A stretch of 64,000 nt of DNA from Maratus speciosus (lineage: Eukaryota > Arthropoda > Arachnida > Araneae > Salticidae). A program made the translations under genes and the position numbers. Every line of letters starts with the position of its first letter. Positions within the stretch are counted from its first letter, which is position 1. The stretch covers positions 599,259,968 through 599,323,967 of the forward strand of contig OZ010789.1 of NCBI GenBank assembly GCA_963932465.1. The letters are read 5' to 3'. The notes under the pieces were generated by a model, which was not told where the DNA came from, made no database searches, and was given only the letters and a program-made list of their open reading frames with translations. Of the stretch, positions 54,118 through 64,000 are shown one piece after another.

Positions 54118-56933
54118 CAGGGTTGGCTTTTTACCGGTAAAAACTGGTTTTTACCAGGACATGGTAAAAACTAGGTTTTTACCGGTAAAAACCTAAGGAT
54201 GCAATAAACTCTACTAGTCACTAAGCTGTATTTAAATACTATTGATTGAAACTGTATTTTCATGTAACTGATACATATATATGTGACGTTTTGATGGCAA
54301 GTAGTTTGTATTGTCGAAAAAAAAAATGAGGGTTTCCATTCCTACACAACACAGGTAGCAGCCGATTGGTTTTAAAATACTAAAGAAAAATGAAGAATTA
54401 ACATAAGGCAGTCGCTTGGAACATTATTCACTTTATTTCCACACTCTCGATTAAATCTAGGGAAGATGCTCTCTCCTTCCATGGTAAAAAGAATAAAGTC
54501 TATTCTTCCTGTCACAATTAGTTTAAGATCACTCCATCTCTTGACTGCGTTCTAGTCTTTAATCCGTTAATATCTAACATCTATCACCCATTACGATACC
54601 GTTGCTTCCTCATTCTACTCACATAATAAACAGTATTCATCCAACATTTTACTACCTCCATCGAGCCATCACATTGAATATCCAGTTTGCTACGACTGCA
54701 ATCCACCACGTTCACCTCTACATGCTAAAAACTAAAAAGCTTCTAAACTCACAGCTCCTCTACTATATGCTATATCCTTCTCTCTGGTTCCCGCCATTCG
54801 TATTTATACTCTGCTGAAAAGATTGTTCTAGAAACTTCTTATATCCTCGCACCAGCTATCTAAAGCATAAACAAATGTTAAAATCTGTAGTCGAGATTAT
54901 GCAAAAATAACCCCTTTTTCCCTCTTCAGACGATAAAAGAAATGAATTTATGTCTGCGAAGTTTTAATCTTTGAAATATTTTAATTACACCTGGATATTT
55001 TAAATAAAAGAATAAATTGAAATAAGTAGGTTTTTCTTTAAGACAGAATAATATTTTAGCAGTTAAATAAAGATTTAAGGGGAATATGATATACCGGGAT
55101 TTAATAGCAGAATTTAATAGGAATTTAAATAATAAAAGTTTTATTAAAGAAATATAAATAATCGAGCCATTTTTAGATTTACGCAATTTGGAATAAATAT
55201 GAATTAAGATCTTAGAGATTAACAGACTTGGGTTTTAATTTAATAAGCCGGTGTAATATACGGAATATTACTGAAAAAGGAAAATTTACATAAAATACTT
55301 TAAATTTGGCGCAAAAATTTAAATTTTGTAATATATATATATATAAAGAGATGGGAAATAAAGAATTAATTCTCTAAAGTTGTTGATATAGTACTTTAAT
55401 CATATAAATTTTACCATATTTTCTATTACCCATCTATAAATAGAACAACAGATGTTCAGTATCGGTTTCGCAAAGCAGGGTTTCCATTTCACTTCTACTC
55501 TAATATGATTGTTTATGGATGTACAGTACAGCACATTAGATGAACTTACTGGCAGAAAATAAAGCTCCAATATCTATTACTAAACATGTTGATATACTGA
55601 AGTATTTCCAAAATCATTATCTGATAAGTGAAACACCAGTTGCCAAGTGAAGTATGATGGAATAACCATGTAGAACATATCTGCATTTATAAGAATAGTC
55701 CTGCATTGCTTGACATTTGCAAAAATCATGAAAAATATATTGATATTAGAATTCAAAGATTAGTGAATGATTTATTTAAACAAGTGAAGGGTCTATTTCA
55801 ACAGCTACAAGTAGCCAAAGCCTTAAATAATCGTCAGAGCAAATGCTTGTTCTGAATGGCTGAAATTAGTGCATTGTTCTGAATTAATTCTATATAAAGA
55901 TCTTGTTAAAAAAAAAATTGATTTGGCTTTAGAGCCCTTTCACCTTTTAGCATGTATGACAGATCCAATGCACAAAAATCAAGATCTATTAAGTGAAACA
56001 CAAAAGGGAATGGCTCATAGATTTCATGCCAAATTCTCTTTCACTCCTCTTGGCATATGAAGTTGAAGGACAGCCATTTCCAAGAAGCTTCTTTAAAACA
56101 AAAGATGTAAAAGCCAAGTTCGGTGGAAAGCACTAAATAACAAAGAAATGAATCCTGAATTCATACATTTAATGATGAATCTCCACTCCATACCTTATAG
56201 TTCTTCATCCATACAGCTAATTTTCTCGAACTTTTCACATATCCACAGTAAATTAAGAAATAGACTAGAGTGTACAGAAAGCTACAAAGCTTTTTATAAA
56301 TTGCTAAAAGGCTTCAAGGGTATAGACTGGTAAACTGTACTAACATTTGTACAAACTATATTATGTGATAATTAATATTGTAAGCATTTGGTTTTTTTTT
56401 TAAATGGTTAAGGTTTTTAAATATAATAAAAGTGTACTTATAATTTTCCATTTCCTTTCAATAAGAATTAGTAAACTAGTCTCCATTAAGATAAATATAA
56501 TAAATATTGTAATGTGCATTCTCATAATGATAGTTATAGTAAGCATTAGATTTTAATAATGATAAATGTGCAATAATATCTTTAAAATTTTGAATTCTTG
56601 TAGCTGGTAAACGTGGATGAATGTCTTCTGGGCTTTTTATATTCCTTAAAAACTGCTGTTTTCATATAACATTCTTTTAATTACCTAATCAGAAACTAAA
56701 TTAGGTAAATATTGCTGAATGGAAATAGTGGTATAAAATACCCGGAAAACTTTCACCCCTGGAAAAATGAAAAATTGAAGGATAAATTTTCATAAAGGTG
56801 ACAAAAAACAGTCAAACTCATAACTTTTTCAAAGGTGGTAAAATCCATGGTAAAAACATGTTTTTCCAAAGACGGTAAAAACCATGGTAATAACCGGTAA
56901 AAACCATCAGACGGTAAATACCGTCCAAACCGG
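54118..56933 (+). mobile_element. hAT element with decayed transposase
   Basis: The left end CAGGGTTGGCTTTTTACCGG and right end (inverse, about CCCGGTTTGGACGGTATTTA) share GGTAAAAACC motifs in inverted orientation. No exact 8-bp duplication was found, so the right boundary is approximate and the copy is older than its neighbours. Transposase fragments lie at 55530-56335. Confidence 0.7.
55530..56335 (+). pseudogene. hAT transposase remnant, several frameshifts and stops
   Basis: Fragments in different frames follow hAT order: a region reading YFQNHYLISETPVAK, then LEPFHLLACMTDP (the DPFHLLANML-like block), then SIQLIFSNFSHIHSKLRNRL (dimerisation domain). Stops fall between about 55640 and 55860 and again near 56057. 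The separate ORFs at 55869-56060 and 56148-56333 are parts of this one pseudogene. Confidence 0.78.
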
Positions 56934-56986
56934 GGCTACCTCATCCACTCAAAGATAAATATCAAATACTGGGATGGGGACCTTTT

Positions 56987-59178
56987 TAGGGATTGACCAA
57001 ATACCGAATAGTTGATTTGGTAGTTTGGCATGTAAACCGAATATTTGGCTTCGGCTGAATACTTTTAAGTATTCGGCCGAATAATTGCAGTAAGTATTTT
57101 CTTAGAAGTAGAAGAATTCTCTTTTATTTAGCAGTAGAATAGGTTAAACACTGAGTTTCAATTTTATATGCATGAGTTCAGAGCAGGGATTGACCGAAGC
57201 AGCAATTTTGCCGAATACCGAAGCTTCGGTCGAAGTGTATACCGAAGCTTCGGTATTCGGCAACCGAATACTTGAAACTTTCTAATATGCATGTTTGCAT
57301 ATATTAGCTTTTTTAATAAGCTTTAATTAAAATTAAATTCTCAATAATTTAATTCAGTTACATTTTTATTCTTAAATCTAACTTTTTACACAAAAAAATT
57401 TAATGACTTCTTTCCAATCATAAATTCATTAACCCATCACTTATTTTTTTATTATTTTATCACTAGTCAATACCCAAAAATAACTTATGAAAGCATTAAA
57501 CTATACAGGGTATTATTAAGGATAAGGATTGTCAGAAAAATAAAAGTTCATTCAAATACAAAGAAACAATGTTGTCATTAAGCTGATTTACTAATTGTCT
57601 AAGTCTAATTATATACATATTGAATAGGAATGTTCTCAAAATACAAAAGGTATATCAATTTGTACATTTAACTATTTTCTGTCATATTATTGATAGAATA
57701 TTTATATTTTGATGAATATTTTAACACTGTGGTGATGAAGAAAAGAAATTTGAGCGATTTTGATATAATAATTATAAAAGCTATAGGATAGGCATAGAGT
57801 TATATTTATTTGATGTGTGTATTTTCTTTAATATATACCTTAGATATATCGATATGAACTCTGATATACTTATTTGACGTGTATATTAATGAAAATACAC
57901 ATTAAATAAATTTAAATAAATAAAAAAAACTAATGTAGAAGTAAATAAAATTAAATGATAAGGGAAAGATACGCATCTTCCTTACTTTTTTTTTCTCTGT
58001 TGTAGGCAGTTGTTTTGATTTCACTCCTATGTAGACTATTTTAGGAAGGAAAAAGTTTTTTTTTTAATTAAAAAGGGCATTTGACTTGTTTTTTGTAGTG
58101 CAGCTGAACTCTGAACTCATGCACATAATATTGAAACTTATTGTTTAGCCTATTCTACTGCTAAGTAAAAGAGAATTCTTCTACTTCTAAGAAAATACTA
58201 ATCCGAAGCCGAATATTCGGTTTACATGCCGAACCACCGAATACCGAATCAACTATTCGGTATCCAGTTAATCCCTAGTTCAGAGTTCAGCTGCAATACA
58301 AAAAACAAGTCAAAGGCCATTTTTTATTTTAAAAAAAACTTTTTCCTTCCTAAAATAGTCTATATAGGTGCGAAATCAAAACAACTGTCTACAACAGAGA
58401 AAAAAAAAGTAAGGAAGATATGCATCTTTTCCTTATCATTTAATTTTATTTACTTCTACATTAATTTTTTTTTTATTATTTAAATTTATTTAATGTGTAT
58501 TTTCTTTAATATACACATCAAATAAGTATATCAGAGTTCATATCTGTATATCTAAGGTGTATATTAAAGAAAATACACACATCAAATAAGTATAACCCCT
58601 ATGCCTATCCTATAGCTTTTATAACCATTATATCAAAATCGCTGAAATTTCTTATCTTCACCACCACAAGGTGATAATCAATAATTTGACAGAAAATAGT
58701 TAAATGTACAAATTGATATAATACCTTTTGTATTTTGAGAACATTCCTATTCAATATGTTTATAATTAGACAATCAGTAAATCAGCTTAATGACAACATT
58801 GTTTCTTATTATTTGAATGAACTTTTGTTTTTCTGATAATCCTTATCCTTAATAATAGCCTGTATAGTTTAATATTTTCATAGGTTATTTTTGGGTATTG
58901 ACTAGTGATAAAATAATAAAAAGTAAGTGATGGGTTAGTGAATTTGAGTGGAAAGAAGTCATTAAATTTTTTTTGTGTAATTAGATTTTCGAAAAAAATT
59001 GTAACTGAATTAAATTATTGAGAATTTAATTTCAATTAAAGCTTATTAAAAAAGCTAATGTATGCAAAAATGCGTATTAAAAAGTTTCAAGTATTCGGTT
59101 GCTGAATACCGAAGCTTCGGTATACACTTCGACCGAAGCTTCGGTATTCGGCAAAATTGCTGCATTGGTCAATCCCTA
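56987..59178. mobile_element. hAT-like composite of two interleaved inverted repeats
   Basis: An exact 8-bp duplication GACCTTTT flanks it (56979-56986, 59179-59186) and both ends begin TAGGGATTGACCAA. Inside, an arm A (56987-57185) is inverted at about 58113-58278, while block X (57186-58112) is inverted at 58279-59178. The order is therefore A, X, inverted A, inverted X. Internal junctions also carry AGGGATTGACC / TTAATCCCTA ends. No transposase. TTCGGTATTCGG motifs are frequent. Confidence 0.85.
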
Positions 59179-59186
59179 GACCTTTT

Positions 59187-60059
59187 CCCTTTTTTTTTCT
59201 TATTTCGGCCAAATTTTCACAGTAACCGACAAACGGGATAGAGAGAGAGAGAATTTTGTTACCGCATCGGTGCTGGAATTTTACTGAAAATAATTGTCGT
59301 CTGTATGAGGAGGTTGCGGGGGAAGGAACAGATTAGGAGTAAAATGGGGCTAGCAGGTTATATAATGTTTACAAATAGTTTAGAGTTTGCTTGAAATAAG
59401 CGATGAAATTAACTTAAAGGGTGCTTATTTTTTCCTCGGTCGATTTACCGAGCGATAGGGCTTGCAGGGTGGGGCTTTTGCACAGTGGGGACATCGAGGC
59501 AGGAAATCTTGTAAAGAAGGGCAGGTAGGGCTGCCTGCCCGACGAAAAACAGCTAGAATGAACTCTGCAAAAAGATATAGTCTTTCTAGACTAGAAGGAT
59601 TTAAGCAGAGATTTTCATCACCCAAAACATAATGAAAATTAGTTTTAGTTATTCATTTCAGTTCATAAAATGCTAAGTTATAAAGTTGAATCTATTGTAT
59701 TAAAATCTGACTGTCTGTTTGTACTTCACAACTACTAGTTCTCCAAGAATACAAAACTGTGGATGTAGAAATTAACAGAAATAATTCATAGATCTGAGGA
59801 TGTCATAATAACTTTTAGAATTTTGATCAAAATTTAATTGGTGAGATTTTATTTCCTATTAGGTTTTAGAATTTAATAAAATAAATACTAACATTCATAT
59901 TATGGATGAAGAAAGATAAAACATTGTAAGCATCATTATGACTTTTGATAGCAGAAAATCATTATTATTCTTTCTTTTTTTTTGGTTCTTATGTAGCAAA
60001 AAAATTCAAATTCGTGACCGAATGAGGAGATTTGAGGTCGATTTTTGAATTATTTTTTT
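59187..60059. other. Unassigned stretch
   Basis: A short GA microsatellite (about 59240-59254) and a 66-codon minus-strand ORF (59425-59625) without recognised domain. Nothing else. Confidence 0.4.
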
Positions 60060-60420
60060 TTTCCTTTATGAGCGGTTGACAAAATTTGTGGTTTTTTTCA
60101 GCAATTGTTTGAAAAAATTTGCATTTTCTTTTTTGTGATTGTTTAACAAAATTCGCAATTTTTCTTTTCCTCTGACTGCTTTACAAAAGTTGCAATTTTT
60201 TCTGCAACCAATTGAAGAAATTTGCAGTTTTATTCCATAAGCAATTGACAAAATTTTCAGATTTCTTTTGCGAGTGATTGTGAAAGTTTATGGTTTTGTT
60301 TTGTGAGTAGATTTTTCCATGACCACTTCATGAAATTTATGACTGATTCATGAAATTAACAATATTTTAAAAACCAATTGAAGAAACATGATTTTTTGGG
60401 GGACTGATTGACAAATTGAT
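60060..60420. repeat. Second block of the 50990-53080 minisatellite family
   Basis: Units of the form AATTGTTTGA(A/C)(A/G)AAATTTGC with T-runs match the larger array's pattern but are more diverged. Confidence 0.7.
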
Positions 60421-60589
60421 CTCATGGAACTATGCAAAAAATAGTTCAAGGAATTCTACTAATTCATGGATAAATGTAAATCACATACTACACATGTCCA
60501 TATCTAGTACCGGTCTGTAGCAACATCGCTGAATAATCCTCAAGCTACAAATTTAATGAGTGGGGTATAAAATGATTCTCTACTTGACA

Positions 60590-61920
60590 CAGGGTTGCAA
60601 AAAAGCCGGCTAAAATTAAAAAAAGCCACACCGTTGGCTTTTATTGGTTTTAACTGGCTTTTTTGGCCAAAATTAGCTTTTATACAGTGAAGCATCGTAG
60701 TTATAGGCTACACATTTTAAAGTATTTTTAATTAGTTTTAATTACATTTAGTTTATTTAGAATACAATAAGTAACCCAATTTCTCAATAATGAAGACATA
60801 ATTACTGAAAAAAAAAACTTAGATGGATCTGCTAGTGATTTGAAGTGAGAATTAGAAATATGTCAGCTAAATTTTAAAAGAGACATACCAACTGCTTTAT
60901 CTGGTTTACATTAACCTTTAATCCCCCCCCCCCTTTTCTTCTTCATTTTTACTGCTTTATAAAATTAAAGTACTAAGTTACTAGTACTAAGTTACACATT
61001 TTATTACTTAACAAATTTTAAGAGCTATTAATATACAACTCTTATTTTATTTCTCATTGATATTTAAAATCATACATAATCATATAATAAAAATACAATT
61101 TCTCACTATTAAAAATGATATTATGAACAGCATATGCATGAATATGCACTCTTTTAAATAGCAACAAACTTTTCAAAATTTTATTTCAATTTTACTACAG
61201 AATGTACCGTAATTTCCGGCATATAGTCCACTGAACAATTATTTTTTGACCCAGAAAATTCTTAAAATAAAATGTAACTTTTTAGATTGCGGTAAATATT
61301 TGACTACAGTTACTAAATAAAATTTCTGGGTCCAATCAGAATTGTTCGATCGGTAGATTATACGCTGGAAATTACGGTATTTTATTTATTTATTTAATTT
61401 GCATAATTGATAGATTTATTTTTATACACTTATGTACCAAACTTTCCTTAAATATTATACCCTTTTCTAATTTCTCTTTTTACGATTATAACATAATCTC
61501 TACATATGGACTCGTAAGAATTAAGAATGTTTCCATTTTGATATGCTTCATTTTTTGATTGTTTAATGAAATATAATCTTTAAAATGTGTAGTATATGTG
61601 GGGCCTATGTAATACAGAATTTTAAAACACCAGTTTAAAGCCTAACTTATATTCTTTTCAATATTTATATATATTTTTAGATATAATGCCTTCACTGTAG
61701 CATTCTAGCTATCAAGACTTATCTATTTGACAAAATTTAATAGACATTTATAATTCTTTTAGTAGAAAATATAAGTGTATAAAAAAATAATTAATCTAAA
61801 TTTAATATGAATTAACTGTAAACCAACTTTTAATAATAAAAGCAGGCTTTTTTAAAGTGTTTTAAAACCAAAAAAGGCGGATGGCTTTTTTCTTGGCCTG
61901 GCTAAAAGCCGGCAACCCTG
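60590..61920. mobile_element. Non-autonomous hAT element
   Basis: Ends CAGGGTTGCAAAAAAGCCGG and the inverted CAGGGTTGCCGGCTTTTAGC, with exact 8-bp duplication ACTTGACA (60582-60589, 61921-61928). No transposase. A small MITE is nested at 61207. Confidence 0.92.
61207..61377. mobile_element. 171-bp TA-flanked MITE
   Basis: Ends CCGTAATTTCCGGCATATA and the inverted CCGTAATTTCCAGCGTATA, with TA at 61205-61206 and 61378-61379. It sits inside the hAT element, so it inserted later or was carried with it. Confidence 0.85.
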
Positions 61921-61928
61921 ACTTGACA

Positions 61929-62537
61929 CAAATTTTTCTGCTATTACATTATGCCACTACTGATGTTTTCATTTGCAGCACACATTAACACGATTTCCCT
62001 GAAATCGCAATCTTATTAAAATAAAAAATAAGAAAAGTAGAATACCAAATTTAAGAACTTCTGTCTCTTTTTTAGGGGTGGGGGGCATGCTAAGTCCCTT
62101 TTTTTTATGTTTGGCTATGGCCTTGGACTGGAAAAATGTTAAAAGAAGTAGAAAGCAAACAAGACTGTTATAGTATTTTTTTTTTTTTTTTTTTTTGTTT
62201 TAATTTACATGTGGAAAACTTTTGCTGATGCAAGTATAATTAAAATAAAACTGTATACAAAATTATTTATGTGCAACAACATTATTATATGGGCATACAC
62301 AAAGAATCATTACTGAATTAAAACATAACAATATATGATCATATGCTACATCAAATGTTATCGCTTTTTTATTTTATGATATGTGTCACAGAGATTACTG
62401 CAATTTGAACATCCGATAGTTTTAAAGGACCATTTTCTAAAATCTGCATCATATTATTTAAATTCTGATTACACAATAAATTACAGAATTTTCTTTTAAT
62501 TGTATTGAGATAAAATAGCAATATACAGATTCAATAA
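61929..62537. other. Unassigned stretch
   Basis: AT-rich with a T-run (about 62170-62195). No gene seen. Confidence 0.4.
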
Positions 62538-62837
62538 GTGTGTCATTCCATGTCAAATCAACCAGTGACTCAACCTGTTCATTTCAGATTTCAATGAAAT
62601 TCTCAGGAATCATTCTCCCTAATGATAAAAATGAGAATATATTTTTATAATTTTTTTATCACATTAAATTTTCATACAATTAATTATTTAAATTTTGAAA
62701 AATCCATAATTTTTTGGGTTGCATAATTTTTTCAATTTTGAATTTCTCAAGTTTTATCAGGCATACAGTATTTTATGACCCCTAATTTTAAAGATAAATT
62801 TATAAGGTTTAATTTCATACCCAAGTTGACTATGCTC

Positions 62838-62888
<51 letters not shown>

Positions 62889-63600
62889 TTTTTTTTTAAT
62901 TTAATAATTTTTCAGATAGTGTTTTTTAAAAATTTTGAATAAAATGTATGTTTGTTGTAATATTAAAAGCTAAAATTTCTGAAAATTTTAGAGTGGGATC
63001 TCAATGGGATCAAGACTTATGAAATAAAAACTGAAAATTACCATTCAAATAATACATAAATAACAAAATAGCTAGAATTAGATTGTTATTTGAATGGTAA
63101 TTTTCAGTTTTTATTTCATAACTCTTGATCCCATTGAGATCTCACTCTAAAAATTTCAGAAATTTTAGCTTTTAATATTACAACAAACACATAGATTTTT
63201 TTTTCAAAAATTTTAAAAAACACTATCTAAAAAATTATTAAATTTTAAATTAAAAAAAATTTAAATTAATTTTTTTTTTAATTTATTTTTTTTAACTGAG
63301 CATAATCAACTTGGGTATCAAATTAAACCTTATAAATTTACCTTTAAAATGAGGGGTCATAAAATTTTGTATGCTTGATAGAACTTGAGAAATTCAAAAT
63401 TAAAAAAATTATGCAACCCAAAAAAATGATGATTTTTCAAAATTTAAATAATTAATTGTATGAAAATTTAACGCGATAAAAAAAATATAAAAATGTATTC
63501 TCATTTATATCACCGGAGAGAATGATCCCTGACAGTTTCAGTGAAATCTGAAATGGTCAGATTGAAAATTAAAATTTTTTGATTGATTTGACCCACATAC
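62538..63600. repeat. Near-complete palindrome with about 500-bp arms
   Basis: Left arm 62538-63052 and right arm about 63088-63600 are inverted copies around a spacer of about 35 bp. Matching landmarks are TTTCAGATTTCAATGAAAT / ATTTCAGTGAAATCTGAAA, the GGGTTGCATAATTTTTT block and TTACCATTCAAATAA at the centre. An A-run of about 40 bp (62839-62881) is longer in the left arm. It is probably a foldback transposon; no ORF or clear target duplication was found. Confidence 0.88.
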
Positions 63601-64000
63601 ATAATTTTTAAGAACAGAATTGCTAAAAGAAAGCTAGATTAGCAGATATAAAAATTTTTAACAGTTTTGCACTTCTTTGTGCTCAAACAAACAGTTTATT
63701 TATTATTTTTTTTTAAATATACTTAAGCTTAATCCATCATTGGTTGCACTGTGAGCATTTGTTTCATGCTAAGCTTAAAAAGTGCGTATTTAATTTAGAA
63801 ATGGCCTAATTATATTGTTTTTATTTAAATATAAATTATATTCCACTTAAAGATTCTAAAACTATTTTCATTGCATGCAATGCACAATGGGAGAGAGTAG
63901 TGTGACATCAATGCATACAAGCGACCAATGTTGTCATTCAAAAAGAGTGTCAAACGATGGGCTAAATCTATTCATTTCAAGAAAAAAGGATTAATTAACA
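63601..64000. other. Unassigned window end
   Basis: AT-rich, no recognisable feature. Confidence 0.4.

Noticed and set aside
1..64000. CRISPR array or bacterial defence system
   Set aside because: No regular short repeats with unique spacers. All tandem arrays are satellites, and the gene content is eukaryotic.

Overview
This is AT-rich eukaryotic DNA. Spliced exons, very long introns and a dense mix of BEL/Pao, hAT, Tc1/mariner-pogo-like and Helentron-like elements suggest an arthropod; a chelicerate such as a spider is plausible but not proven. No prokaryotic operons, rRNA genes, CRISPR arrays or clear functional tRNA genes are seen.

The one host gene I can identify is GEN1, the XPG/FEN1-family Holliday-junction resolvase. 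It is read on the minus strand from an ATG at 50062 down to at least 11356. Seven coding exons (49905-50062, 37850-38027, 36480-36569, 23807-23893, 21858-22039, 13395-13495, 11356-11543) join in consistent phase with GT...AG boundaries. They encode about 328 residues, covering the XPG-N, XPG-I and helix-hairpin-helix parts and a Cys/His-rich segment. All the acidic active-site positions are present. The chromodomain and C-terminal tail were not found and may lie left of the window. Roughly 97% of the gene span is intron, mostly transposon sequence.

Layout from left to right: 1-136 tail of another element; 137-6724 a BEL/Pao retrotransposon with a 5'-truncated first LTR and an interrupted gag-pol; 6725-8527 unassigned; 8530-10948 a TA-flanked transposon carrying a Helentron-like element with a tandem array; 11356-50062 GEN1. 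Intron 5 (13496-21857) holds an hAT element and an unidentified 144-residue ORF on the same strand. Intron 4 holds a TA-flanked MITE. Intron 3 (23894-36479) holds a tandem array with tRNA-like promoter boxes, other direct repeats, a CpG-rich patch with a CTCF-like motif, and a long-TIR foldback element. Intron 1 (38028-49904) holds a 7.3-kb pogo-like composite with nested insertions, a mariner-like element carrying an hAT, and a MITE ending next to the exon 1 donor.

Right of GEN1, 50990-53080 is a minisatellite. Then come an hAT with transposase remnants (54118-56933), an hAT-like composite of interleaved inverted repeats (56987-59178), more minisatellite (60060-60420), an hAT with a nested MITE (60590-61920) and a 1-kb palindrome (62538-63600). 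Several elements keep exact 8-bp (hAT) or TA target-site duplications, so their ends are firm. Names of host element families are inferred from termini, not from database matches.
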